From an uncultured Caulobacter sp. (GTDB taxonomy: Bacteria; Pseudomonadota; Alphaproteobacteria; Caulobacterales; Caulobacteraceae): a stretch of 18,332 nucleotides of DNA. Positions 1 to 7,232 of this stretch are shown here, one piece after another. The notes beneath the pieces were generated by a model. The model was not told the DNA's origin, did no database searches, and saw only the letters and a program-made list of their open reading frames with translations. The stretch spans positions 1 through 18,332 of the forward strand of contig CALKHU010000207.1 in assembly GCA_937991555.1 (NCBI GenBank). The letters run 5' to 3'. How positions within the stretch are numbered: position 1 is the stretch's first letter; each line of letters starts with the position of its first letter. The position numbers and the translations under genes were made by a program.

Positions 1-154
1 CCGCTGGCGCGCGACTAGGGCGGCCACAGTCTCGCCGCCGCACGAGGCTTTCGCCTGTGAAGGTCGAGTGCTGATCCTGCCTGGATGTCTGTTGGTGCAG
101 GTTGCCCTTCTGGACCCGTTATCGGGCGCCGATAAGCGGACCGCGCCAGGGCCG

Positions 155-1105
155 CTACTCGGCCGCGATCTGCTCCGGAGCCTCGGCGGCCTTGGCCTCC
201 TCCCGCGCCTTCCACCTGGCCTTCAGGCTGTGCGAAGTGTCGCGCGAGCCGTCCGGGCTCCAGCCTGGCGGCCCGAACAGGTAGCCGGCGACCTCGCGCA
301 GCGAGCGGGAGCCCGCGAGGTCCCTGCCAATGCCGATCCACTCGTGGAACGCCACCCGCAGGATGTTGAAGTCGCCGAGATTGTGAACGAGGCCGTAGCG
401 CGGCGGCTCCTTGTCGTCCTCGGCAATGAAGGTGCCGAACAGGCGGTCCCAGATGATCAGGATGCCGGCGTAGTTGGCATCGAGGTAGCGGGGATTGCGG
501 GCATGGTGCACGCGGTGGTGCGACGGCGTGTTGAACACCGCCTCGAACCAGCGCGGCAGACGGTGGATGGCCTCGGTGTGGATCCAGTACTGGTAGACGA
601 GGCTGATCCCCTTCTGGATGGCGATCATGGCCGGCGGAAAGCCGATCAGCGCCAGCGGCAGCCACAGCAGCCAGGTGCCGGAGACCCCGCCCGTCCAGGT
701 CTGCCGCAGGGCGGTGGCGAGGTTGTAGTGCTGGGAGCTGTGGTGGTTCACGTGGCTGGCCCACCAGAACCGCCGCTCGTGCGCCAGGCGATGGAACCAG
801 TAGTAGGTGAGATCCTCCGCAAAGAAGATCGCCGCCCAGGCCCACCAGGCGGTCATCGGAATGTCGAACAGCCGGTGGTTCTGCCAGACCCAGATGCTGA
901 CGCCCGCCACGGCCGCCGCCGTCAGACCGCCGAAGATGGTGCTGCCCAGGCCCATGGCCAGAGAGGTGGCGGTGTCCCGGGCCTCATAGGCCGCCTTCGC
1001 CTTGCCGAGGCGGCCGAGGACGATCTCGAGCAGGATGGTGACGACGAATACCGGGATCGCCCAGGTCACAGGGTCGAACGCGGGCTTGATCGGGTCGAGC
1101 GTCAT
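155..1105 (-). CDS. Sterol desaturase / fatty acid hydroxylase family membrane protein
   Basis: This 316-residue protein belongs to the membrane-bound di-iron hydroxylase superfamily, which hydroxylates or desaturates lipids. The histidine clusters that bind the iron pair are visible: H105/H109 in FHRLAH, H118 with H121-H122 in HVNHH, and H197 with H200-H201 in HHRVHH. Hydrophobic segments lie near residues 14-30, 45-72, 85-100 and 143-172, which fits the usual hairpin topology with the active site facing the cytoplasm. The C-terminal tail (about 285-316) is charged and probably soluble. The ATG overlaps the stop of the upstream small gene by ATGA, so the two are probably translationally coupled. 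The true substrate (sterol, hopanoid, carotenoid or acyl chain) cannot be read from sequence. The family call is firm. Confidence 0.9.
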   Translation of the reverse strand: MTLDPIKPAFDPVTWAIPVFVVTILLEIVLGRLGKAKAAYEARDTATSLAMGLGSTIFGGLTAAAVAGVSIWVWQNHRLFDIPMTAWWAWAAIFFAEDLTYYWFHRLAHERRFWWASHVNHHSSQHYNLATALRQTWTGGVSGTWLLWLPLALIGFPPAMIAIQKGISLVYQYWIHTEAIHRLPRWFEAVFNTPSHHRVHHARNPRYLDANYAGILIIWDRLFGTFIAEDDKEPPRYGLVHNLGDFNILRVAFHEWIGIGRDLAGSRSLREVAGYLFGPPGWSPDGSRDTSHSLKARWKAREEAKAAEAPEQIAAE

Positions 1106-1506
1106 GCGGCGATGGCCTCGTCGGAGGGTTGGGGCGGCCAGGGGTTCACCCCGCTGACCGCCAGCCTGGCGACCGGCGCGGCCGGATCACGCAGCGCCAG
1201 GCGCACGACGCCGCCACGAACCGGCGCCGCGAGGGCGTCCTCCCAGCGCAGCGTCCGGGCCACCCAGGAGTCGCCGAGCCGGTAGAGCACCAGCGCCTGG
1301 TCGCCGTCGCGGGCCACCAGGCCGGCGCCGTCGGCCGAGATCCAGGTGAAGGTCGGCGACCGGTCGGGGAATTCGGCCGCCAGCAGCGCGCGGGCCGAGG
1401 CGGCGTCCAGCGGCGCTGTCGGGCGCGCGATCCGCGCCCAGGCAGCCACGGCGACCATCAGGCCCACGGCCACGGCCGAGCCGATCAGGACATACAGGTC
1501 TTCCAC
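1102..1506 (-). CDS. Small membrane-anchored hypothetical protein
   Basis: I do not recognise this 134-residue protein. The start chosen is GTG at 1504-1506, because GGAGAAGG lies about 8 bases upstream. A longer TTG-initiated reading to 1560 would add a polar stretch in front of the membrane segment and run into the terminator of the neighbouring gene. Residues 5-24 form a single transmembrane helix (LYVLIGSAVAVGLMVAVAAW). The rest looks like a small soluble domain with beta-strand character, possibly periplasmic. The stop overlaps the start of the sterol desaturase-like gene by four bases, so the two are almost certainly co-transcribed, and this protein may assist that enzyme. That functional link is inference from coupling only. 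Confidence 0.7.
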   Translation of the reverse strand: MEDLYVLIGSAVAVGLMVAVAAWARIARPTAPLDAASARALLAAEFPDRSPTFTWISADGAGLVARDGDQALVLYRLGDSWVARTLRWEDALAAPVRGGVVRLALRDPAAPVARLAVSGVNPWPPQPSDEAIAA

Positions 1507-1532
1507 GGCGTTCGCCTTCTCCCCGGGGCCGG

Positions 1533-1560
1533 AGTGTCCACCGGCGCGTCGCGGCGTCAA
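1533..1560 (-). promoter_or_regulatory. Candidate promoter of the two-gene desaturase unit
   Basis: Read on the minus strand, TTGACG (1555-1560) is followed after 16 bases by GACACT (1533-1538), about 26 bases before the GTG start. The -35 match is good and the -10 match is only three of six. It sits between the terminator of the preceding beta-barrel gene and the start codon, where a promoter would be needed. Confidence 0.3.
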
Positions 1561-1562
1561 CA

Positions 1563-1593
1563 GAAAAGCCCTCCCCCGTCGCCGGGAGAGGGC
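1563..1593 (-). terminator. Rho-independent terminator of the first beta-barrel gene
   Basis: On the minus strand an 11-bp stem (1583-1593 with 1568-1578, one G-U pair) closes a four-base loop and is followed directly by TTTTC. It lies 36 bases past the stop at 1630. Its sequence, including the downstream TTTTCTGTT, closely resembles the terminator at 2219-2248, as expected if gene and terminator were duplicated together. Confidence 0.85.
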
Positions 1594-1629
1594 CTGACCT
1601 GTCGTCGCACCCCCGAAGGGGCCGGGCGA

Positions 1630-2133
1630 CTAGAAGCGGCGGACGTAGGACAGCGACCAGACGTTGGCGTCGTCGCCGAAACGGCCGAACTCGGCGCGGA
1701 CAGCGTCCTTCTCGGTGATCTCGCCCTCGACGCCGAGGCCGAAGACGGCCGCGTTGCCTTCGCCCGAGGCGGTGGCGCCGCCGGCCGTGGCCTTGATCTC
1801 GTAGTCGGCGTAGCCGAGGCGGCCGAACGCGCTGATGCGGTCGGCGACCGGCGCCTTGACCACGACGTAGGCGCCGTACTGGCGCTCCATCTCGACCTTC
1901 ACGCCGGCGAGCGTGTCGTCGGAGACGCCGAAGCCCAGCTCGGCCTCGAACGCGATGTAGTCGTTCAGCGCCAGACCGCCGCGCGCCTGGATCATGCCCA
2001 GGTTCACGTCGATCTGTTCGACGGCGACGTTGGTGTAGCCGACCGAGCCGTAGAACGAGGTCTCAGCCGACGCCACGGCCGGCGCGGCCAGCAAGGCGCA
2101 CGCGGCGGCGGCCGCGATCGCGATGGTCTTCAT
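1630..2133 (-). CDS. Outer-membrane beta-barrel protein, paralog 1
   Basis: This is a 167-residue exported protein of the small opacity/OmpA-barrel-like class. A signal peptide is clear: MKTIAIAAAAACALLAAP, then an ASA cleavage site near residue 23. The mature part alternates polar and hydrophobic residues in about eight strands, starting FYGSVGYTN and ending VWSLSYVRRF. The terminal phenylalanine is the usual signal for BAM-dependent insertion. It is the most divergent of three tandem paralogs but keeps the shared landmarks: VGYTN, a glutamate-rich FEAELGFG strand, GRLGYA, and the final VWS-x-x-YVR-x-F. The ATG at 2131-2133 was chosen because it begins the signal peptide. Upstream in-frame sequence is not protein-like. 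No enzymatic or pore function can be assigned. Such proteins usually act as structural or envelope-stress barrels. Confidence 0.82.
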   Translation of the reverse strand: MKTIAIAAAAACALLAAPAVASAETSFYGSVGYTNVAVEQIDVNLGMIQARGGLALNDYIAFEAELGFGVSDDTLAGVKVEMERQYGAYVVVKAPVADRISAFGRLGYADYEIKATAGGATASGEGNAAVFGLGVEGEITEKDAVRAEFGRFGDDANVWSLSYVRRF

Positions 2134-2155
2134 ATTCAGTAGCCCCCAGTAGGTT
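2131..2155 (-). promoter_or_regulatory. Conserved leader box before beta-barrel paralog 1
   Basis: The bases just before the ATG read AACCTACTGGGGGCTACTG on the minus strand. Almost the same leader, AACCTCTGGGGGACTACC, precedes paralog 2. The G5 run may act as a weak ribosome-binding site, since neither gene has a good AGGAG. The match may be common descent or a shared post-transcriptional control site. Confidence 0.4.
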
Positions 2156-2218
2156 AAATCCGTTCCGTATCCGGACCAGTTGACTCGCCTTAGCGTTGCG
2201 ACGCCCCGCCACAAACAG

Positions 2219-2248
2219 AAAAGCCCCCTTCCGTCTCCGGAAGAGGGC
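2219..2248 (-). terminator. Rho-independent terminator of beta-barrel paralog 2
   Basis: On the minus strand an 11-bp stem (2238-2248 with 2223-2233, one G-U pair) with a GAGA loop is followed by TTTTC. It lies about 41 bases past the stop at 2290. It is near-identical in layout, loop length and trailing TTTTCTGTT to the terminator at 1563-1593. Confidence 0.88.
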
Positions 2249-2289
2249 CCACTGTGTCCTCCGTGCGTCAGGTGACGCGACGGAACGTC

Positions 2290-2784
2290 CTAGAACTTGC
2301 GGACGTAGCCGATCGACCAGACGTCGGCGTCGGCGCCGTCGGCGTCGTGCTTGGTCCAGTCGAGACGGACGCCGTCATTGGCCGTGAAGAACGCTTCACC
2401 GCCGACGCCGTACGCGAAGCCGTCGCCGCTGACGCCGGCGCCGGCCACTTCGATCTCGTTCGAAGAGTAGCCGACGCGGGCGAACAGGTTCACCGATTCG
2501 GAGACCGGCACCTTGCCGACCAGGAAGGCGGCGATTTCGTGCTTCAGCTCGACGCTGACGCCGGCGATCTCATCGTCCTGGATGCCGAAGGCCGCTTCGC
2601 CTTCGACGGCGATGTACGGGTTGAACTGCACGCCCAGGCGGCCCTGGATCGCGCCGAGGTTCACCGGGTCGACGTCGAGGTTGGCGTAGCCGACCGTGCC
2701 GTAGACCTGCGCCTCGGCATGAGCCAGGGCGGGCAGACCGAACAGGGCGCCGGCCGCGGCCGCCGCAACAAGCATCTTTTTCAT
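2290..2784 (-). CDS. Outer-membrane beta-barrel protein, paralog 2
   Basis: This 164-residue exported protein has a signal peptide (MKKMLVAAAAAGALFGLPAL, cleavage after AHA near residue 23). The mature chain is a small beta-barrel that starts VYGTVGYANLDV and ends DVWSIGYVRKF with the outer-membrane C-terminal phenylalanine. It is the same length as paralog 3 and shares long stretches with it: NLGA-x-QGRLG, NPY-x-AVEGEAAFG, LFARVGY, DGFAYGVGG and DGVRLDWT. The pair therefore arose by a fairly recent duplication. The ATG at 2782-2784 is set by the signal peptide; upstream codons read through the neighbouring terminator and are not coding. The gene has its own leader and its own terminator, so it is probably an independent transcript. 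Role unknown beyond being an envelope barrel. Confidence 0.84.
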   Translation of the reverse strand: MKKMLVAAAAAGALFGLPALAHAEAQVYGTVGYANLDVDPVNLGAIQGRLGVQFNPYIAVEGEAAFGIQDDEIAGVSVELKHEIAAFLVGKVPVSESVNLFARVGYSSNEIEVAGAGVSGDGFAYGVGGEAFFTANDGVRLDWTKHDADGADADVWSIGYVRKF

Positions 2785-2805
2785 GGGTAGTCCCCCAGAG
2801 GTTAT
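2782..2805 (-). promoter_or_regulatory. Conserved leader box before beta-barrel paralog 2
   Basis: The leader AACCTCTGGGGGACTACCC immediately precedes the ATG on the minus strand and matches the leader of paralog 1 (2131-2155) apart from small insertions. Paralog 3 has a conventional AAGGAG site instead. Confidence 0.4.
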
Positions 2806-2872
2806 TGTCTTTCTCGCGCCCCTACTTGGACGCGTGGTCTGGCGTACCGGTGTTTCTGAACCGTCACAATAG

Positions 2873-2896
2873 AAAACCCCTCCGAAAGGAGGGGTT
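2873..2896 (-). terminator. Rho-independent terminator of beta-barrel paralog 3
   Basis: On the minus strand a perfect 9-bp stem AACCCCTCC/GGAGGGGTT (2888-2896 with 2875-2883) with a TTTC loop is followed by TTC. It lies 31 bases beyond the stop at 2927. Confidence 0.88.
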
Positions 2897-2926
2897 CCCC
2901 GCGGTTCCTTCGACCCTGTTGCGAAA

Positions 2927-3421
2927 TTAGAACTTACGCGCGTAGCCGATCGACCAGACGTCTGCTTCCAGATCGTCGTGGTCATGGCGGGTCCAGTCGA
3001 GCCGGACGCCGTCCTTTTCCGTCAAGTTGAACTGCCCCCCGACGCCGTAGGCGAAGCCATCGGTGTCGGCCTCGCCGAGCGAGGTGTCGAAGCTGGCGCC
3101 GGTGTAGCCGACCCGGGCGAAGAGATCGAACTGCGGCGAGACCGGCGCATTGACCACGCCGAACACGCCCACTTCATGCTTCATCTCGACATCGACGCCG
3201 GAGACGGTGTCGTCGTTGACGCCGAACGCCGCTTCGCCTTCCACGGCGAGGTAGGGGTTGAACTTGTAGCCCAGCCGGCCCTGCAGCGCGCCGAGGTTGG
3301 CGCCCTCGGCGTCGACGCCGGCGTAGCCGATCGTGCCGTAGACGTCCTGGGCCTGGACGACCGCCGGGACGGCGGCCAGCGACAGCACGGCGGCCGAGGC
3401 CGCGATCACGAGAGATTTCAT
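2927..3421 (-). CDS. Outer-membrane beta-barrel protein, paralog 3
   Basis: This is the third tandem small barrel, 164 residues. The signal peptide is MKSLVIAASAAVLSLAAVPA with cleavage after VQA (about residue 24). The mature part begins QDVYGTIGYAGVDA and ends ADVWSIGYARKF. Two in-frame ATGs are possible, at 3427 and 3421. I prefer 3421 because AAGGAG is nine bases upstream of it but only three bases from the other. The HDHDD stretch near residues 146-150, where paralog 2 has HDADG, could bind cations, but this is weak. It is the first gene of the cluster in transcription order and lies opposite the fabH-like gene across a 233-bp divergent region. Function unknown. Confidence 0.84.
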   Translation of the reverse strand: MKSLVIAASAAVLSLAAVPAVVQAQDVYGTIGYAGVDAEGANLGALQGRLGYKFNPYLAVEGEAAFGVNDDTVSGVDVEMKHEVGVFGVVNAPVSPQFDLFARVGYTGASFDTSLGEADTDGFAYGVGGQFNLTEKDGVRLDWTRHDHDDLEADVWSIGYARKF

Positions 3422-3560
3422 CGTCATAGTCTCCTTGACGCTTTTCCAGCTCCCCAGCTGTCCTGCGGTAGGAGCCAAACGCGGCCGCGAAAGGACGGTT
3501 CATGGCTCGGAATGAGGCGCGATTGTTGCGTGGCCCCAGCGCCACAGGCGCGCAGGCGGG

Positions 3561-3588
3561 CTGACGTAGCGGCCGGGCGTGCTATCTA
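3561..3588 (+). promoter_or_regulatory. Candidate promoter of the fabH-like gene
   Basis: CTGACGT (3561-3567) is followed after 13 bases by GCTATCTA (3581-3588). This resembles the Caulobacter housekeeping promoter pattern TTGACGS, 10-14 bases, GCTANAWC. It also reads as a sigma-70 site with TATCTA at 16-base spacing. It lies in the divergent region 3422-3654, about 65 bases before the GTG start. I see no other clear signal in that region. Confidence 0.42.
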
Positions 3589-3654
3589 ACGGGCTGAAGC
3601 AAGATAACGCCGCGCGTCACAACCGCCGCGGCCCATCGTCGGGACATCGCCACC

Positions 3655-4770
3655 GTGCATCAGGCCGTCATCGCCGCAACCGGGCTCTTCACGCCCGACC
3701 AGAGGATCTCAAACGCCGAGCTGGTCGACAGCTTCAACGCCTATGTCGAGCGGTTCAACGCCGACAACGCCGCCGCCATCGCGGCCGGCGACGTGCAGGC
3801 GCTGGCGCCCTCCTCCCCCGAGTTCATCGAGAAGGCGTCGGGAATCAAGTCGCGCTTCGTGATCGACAAGGCCGGCATCCTCGATCCCGAGGTGATGACC
3901 CCGCGTATTCCGGAGCGTCCCAACGAGGAGCTGTCGGTCCTCGCCGAGATCGCCGTCAAGGCGGCGCGCCAGGCGATCGAGCGCTGGGGCAAGCCGGCGA
4001 GCGAGATCGACGCGGTCCTCTGCGCCGCCTCCAACATGCAGCGCGCCTATCCGGCGATGGCGATCGAGGTGCAGCAGGCGCTGGGCATCGGCGGCTTCGC
4101 CTTCGACATGAACGTCGCCTGCTCCAGCGCCACCTTCGGGATCAAGACGGCGGCCGACTTCATCGCCACCGGCTCGGCCAGGGCGGTGCTGATGGTCAAT
4201 CCCGAGATCTGCTCCGGCCACCTGAACTTCCGCGACCGCGACAGCCACTTCATCTTCGGCGACGTGGCCACGGCCGTGATCGTCGAGCGGGCGGAGGATG
4301 CGACGGACGGCTGGGAAATCCTCGGCACGCGGCTGAAGACGCAGTTCTCGAACAACATCCGCAACAACTTCGGCTTCCTGAACCGGGCGGCTCCCGAGGG
4401 GATCGGCGCGAAGGACAAGCTGTTCGTCCAGGAGGGCCGCAAGGTGTTCCGCGAGGTGGTGCCGATGGTCAGCGAGATGATCCTCGAGCATGCCGCCGAC
4501 ATCGGCGTCGACACCACCGCCCTTAAGCGGATGTGGCTGCACCAGGCCAACATCAACATGAACGAGATGATCGGCCGCAAGGTGCTGGGCCGCGACCCGG
4601 CGCCGGGCGAGAACGTCATCATCCTGGACGAGTACGCCAACACCTCGAGCGCCGGCTCGATCATCGCCTTCCACAAGACCAATGACGACTTCCGGCCGGG
4701 CGAGACCGGCCTGATCTGCTCGTTCGGCGCCGGCTATTCGGCCGGTACGGTGTTCGTCCGGAAGCGGTAG
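3655..4770 (+). CDS. Beta-ketoacyl-ACP synthase III-like thiolase-fold enzyme
   Basis: This 371-residue protein is of the FabH (KAS III) type, which condenses an acyl-CoA primer with malonyl-ACP to start fatty acid or related acyl chain synthesis in the cytoplasm. The catalytic triad is complete: C156 in NVACSSATFG, H296 in LHQAN, and N329 in EYANTSSAGS. The C-terminal SFGAGYSAG loop is typical. It is about 50 residues longer than E. coli FabH (317); much of the excess is an N-terminal insertion around residues 27-60. Longer FabH paralogs of this kind are known in proteobacteria and can take longer acyl-CoA primers from beta-oxidation, so this is likely a paralog rather than the main FabH. 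The start is GTG at 3655, with only a weak Shine-Dalgarno. It stands alone, converging on the oxygenase gene with a four-base gap. Confidence 0.88.
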   Translation: MHQAVIAATGLFTPDQRISNAELVDSFNAYVERFNADNAAAIAAGDVQALAPSSPEFIEKASGIKSRFVIDKAGILDPEVMTPRIPERPNEELSVLAEIAVKAARQAIERWGKPASEIDAVLCAASNMQRAYPAMAIEVQQALGIGGFAFDMNVACSSATFGIKTAADFIATGSARAVLMVNPEICSGHLNFRDRDSHFIFGDVATAVIVERAEDATDGWEILGTRLKTQFSNNIRNNFGFLNRAAPEGIGAKDKLFVQEGRKVFREVVPMVSEMILEHAADIGVDTTALKRMWLHQANINMNEMIGRKVLGRDPAPGENVIILDEYANTSSAGSIIAFHKTNDDFRPGETGLICSFGAGYSAGTVFVRKR

Positions 4771-4774
4771 CGGC

Positions 4775-5920
4775 TCAGCCGTTCTCGCCGGGCCGCAGGG
4801 CCTTGCTGCGGAACCACTTCGAGATCGCCCACTTCTGGCCGGAGGTGGGCGGCGCCCCGACGTGCAGGCTCATCGGGTCGACCGAGCCGTCCGGCTTGAC
4901 GCTGTCGAAGATCAGGCCGCAGCCGCGCGGCGGCTTGTAGCCGACCTTCAGGTGCGGGAACTCGGTCGCGCCGCCCTCGAAGCCGTCGTTGAGATAGACC
5001 AGCAGGGTCCGCACCCGCTGGCCGAGCCGCTCCAGGATCGGGGCGTTCGGCAGCGTCTCGGGGATGTAGTCGACGTGCGGCTTGTAGACCTCGCCGGTCG
5101 CGTAATGCAGCACACCCAGAGCCTCGCCGTTTTCCGGCGGCATTTCGGCGGCGGCGGCGAGCCGGGCGCTGATCAGCTCGAGGATGACGTCGCTGTCGAC
5201 CAGGCCGAAGTGCATGACCGTGTTGGTGCGCTCCTCGCTGACCGTCTCCGAGCCCGTGTCGTCCAGCACCTTGCCGAGCGTCAGCACCGGGGCGGACATG
5301 GCGATGACGTAGTCGCACAGCCAGGGCTCGAGCAGGCCGTCGAGCATCCAGACGTTGGGATCGGTGCGATCCTGGTGCTTGTGGAACGGCCTCGCGAACG
5401 CCGACAGGTCGATCGCCGAGGCGACCTGCTGCCAGTCGAGCATCGCGGTGTCGCCGCCGCGGCCATTCAGGAACAGCTCGGCGCAATGCGAGCCCCACTG
5501 CGCGGCCATGGCCAGCGCCGGCCCCGAGCGGGCGAGCAGGCCGAGCTGGCAGGCGGCGCGGGCGTCCCCGCGCTCGGCCATGGCCACCAGCCAGACGATC
5601 GCCTGGCCGAGGTCGCGTCGCGTGCCGATTCCGCCGGCATGCACGACCGAGGCGACGTGCAGCGCGAACAGGTCGCCGGTGCGCGCCGCGCCGACGATCT
5701 TCTCGACCCCGCCGGCCGGGTTCTGCGGCAGGGCGTAGCCGACCAGTTCCCACAGGCCCAGCCGGGCGACGGCGGAGGCCCGCCGCTGGCGGGCCGCCAG
5801 TGTCAGCCAGCTCAAGGCGTCCGCGGGCGAGCCGCTCTCCTCGAAGGCGAGGGCGACCTGCTCCTGGGCGGCGGCGTCGCCGGCGCGCGCGGCGGCGACG
5901 AGAGTCTCGGGCGTGTTCAT
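4775..5920 (-). CDS. Prolyl-4-hydroxylase-like 2OG/Fe(II) oxygenase with Sel1-like N-terminus
   Basis: The protein has 381 residues in two parts. Residues 1 to about 160 are alpha-helical, with repeated LAxxARxG-type units that look like Sel1/TPR repeats. Residues about 190-372 form a 2-oxoglutarate-dependent dioxygenase domain. The iron ligands are H282 and D284 (YKPHVDY) and H353 (SLHVG). K363, ten residues after the distal histidine, is placed to bind 2-oxoglutarate, as in prolyl 4-hydroxylases. GGATEFPHL and the PxxG-GLIF-S strand are also typical. The likely reaction is hydroxylation of a proline or other side chain; the repeats may bind the protein substrate. The start ATG at 5918-5920 has AGGGG upstream. 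It follows the M48 protease gene by 33 bases and is probably in its operon. Confidence 0.86.
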   Translation of the reverse strand: MNTPETLVAAARAGDAAAQEQVALAFEESGSPADALSWLTLAARQRRASAVARLGLWELVGYALPQNPAGGVEKIVGAARTGDLFALHVASVVHAGGIGTRRDLGQAIVWLVAMAERGDARAACQLGLLARSGPALAMAAQWGSHCAELFLNGRGGDTAMLDWQQVASAIDLSAFARPFHKHQDRTDPNVWMLDGLLEPWLCDYVIAMSAPVLTLGKVLDDTGSETVSEERTNTVMHFGLVDSDVILELISARLAAAAEMPPENGEALGVLHYATGEVYKPHVDYIPETLPNAPILERLGQRVRTLLVYLNDGFEGGATEFPHLKVGYKPPRGCGLIFDSVKPDGSVDPMSLHVGAPPTSGQKWAISKWFRSKALRPGENG

Positions 5921-5953
5921 GAGCCCCTTCTAGCCGTCCGGAGGCCCGCGCCG

Positions 5954-7165
5954 CTAGTTGCCCTTGGCGGGGCCCGTCGCCGCGGGCGCGTGCGACGCCT
6001 TCCACCGCATCGCGTTCTCGATCCGGCGGCTGACCGAGGGATGGTCGTAAAACAGGATCTCCTCGAGCCGTCCGGGGGTGGCGGCGCGGTACTCGACGGT
6101 CTTGACCAGAGCCCGGGCGAGGCCGTCCGGCTCATTGGCGGCCTGGAGCGAGAAGTTGTCGGCGTCGGTCTCGGTGATGCGGGTCAGGCTGTTGGTCACC
6201 GGTGTGGCCAGCAGGAACAGCACCGACAGCAGCAGCGAGAACACCGGGTAGCCCGCCGGGTCGGCGAGCCCCTTCACGTCCCGGGCCCCGAGCAGCCGGC
6301 AGGCCGCCGGGAACAGGCGGTCCAGCAGCCAGAATCCCGCCACCAGCAGGACTGCGAAGACCCCGACGAACCACAGGATATGCTGGCGGGCGTAATGGCC
6401 CATCTCGTGCCCCACGACCGCCCGGACCTCCGCGAGATCGGCGCCGGCCCGGAACATGGTGTCGCTCATGTTGACCTGGGCCGAGCCGAACAGGCCGGTG
6501 ACATTGGCGGTGTAGCGGTTCGACTGCTTCGAGCCGTCGTAGACGTAGATCTTGTCCGACGGCACGCCGTTCGCCCGGGCCATGGCGACGATCGAGTCGC
6601 GGACCGGACCGTCCGGCGCCGGCGTGTAGGTGTTGAACAGGGGCAGGATGTAGATCGGGGCCAGCAGCATGGCGACGACCATGAAGCTCGCCGTCACCCC
6701 GCTCGCCCAGAGCCACCAGCGCTTCGGCGAGCGGCGGATGAGGGCGTAGACGGCCAGCATCAGCAGGGTGGTGGCGACGAGGCCGATCGCGCCGCCCAGC
6801 GCCGCCTCTCCGAGCCAATCGCCGAACGGCTGGTCGGTCATGCCGTAGGATTTCTCGCGGAACCAGCCGCTGTAGGCCGACCACGGGAGGCCCAGCAACG
6901 CCTCGGCCAGCAGGGCGACGGGCAGAACGGCCAGCGAGGCCACCAGCGGTCGCGGCCGGGTCCTCTCGACGGCCGACCGGATCCGGACCAGCACGCCGGA
7001 GCGGATGATCAGCCAGGCGACGGCGACGGACGCGACCAGGCCCCAGAGCAGCAGCCAGTGGCCGCCCTGGGTATAGGCCGTGGCCTTGTCATGGACCTCC
7101 GGCGGCAGCGTCGCGAGGTAGCGGGCCGTCTCGGCGGCCGGATCGATCGACTGGTTGACGGCCAT
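5954..7165 (-). CDS. M48 family (Ste24-like) membrane zinc metalloprotease
   Basis: This 403-residue integral membrane peptidase has the zinc motif HEMGH at residues 253-257. The third ligand is probably E332 in TETDAD, matching the Ste24 E-x3-D signature. Near the C-terminus DHPSVSRRIE (374-383) matches the conserved HPSxxxRI element of Ste24/HtpX relatives. Transmembrane segments lie near residues 37-60, 76-97, 122-143, 156-178, 263-283 and 306-326. Eukaryotic Ste24 cleaves prenylated CAAX proteins. Bacterial members degrade or process membrane proteins, and the substrate here is unknown. I chose ATG at 7163-7165 because GGGGAGGGGAGG lies just upstream; an ATG 36 bases earlier lacks such a site. 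A small membrane protein gene precedes it by 67 bases and the oxygenase follows by 33, suggesting one operon. Confidence 0.93.
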   Translation of the reverse strand: MAVNQSIDPAAETARYLATLPPEVHDKATAYTQGGHWLLLWGLVASVAVAWLIIRSGVLVRIRSAVERTRPRPLVASLAVLPVALLAEALLGLPWSAYSGWFREKSYGMTDQPFGDWLGEAALGGAIGLVATTLLMLAVYALIRRSPKRWWLWASGVTASFMVVAMLLAPIYILPLFNTYTPAPDGPVRDSIVAMARANGVPSDKIYVYDGSKQSNRYTANVTGLFGSAQVNMSDTMFRAGADLAEVRAVVGHEMGHYARQHILWFVGVFAVLLVAGFWLLDRLFPAACRLLGARDVKGLADPAGYPVFSLLLSVLFLLATPVTNSLTRITETDADNFSLQAANEPDGLARALVKTVEYRAATPGRLEEILFYDHPSVSRRIENAMRWKASHAPAATGPAKGN

Positions 7166-7232
7166 GGGCCTCCCCTCCCCTGTGCGGGACGAGGAGGCCA
7201 TGAGCGGCCGGGGATGTCAGGTGAAATCGCGG

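Noticed and set aside
1..18. In-frame codons ending in TAG at 16-18 on the plus strand, possibly the tail of a gene converging on the sterol desaturase gene
   Set aside because: Only five codons are visible, too few to support a gene. The rest of 1-154 shows no convincing coding or structural signal.
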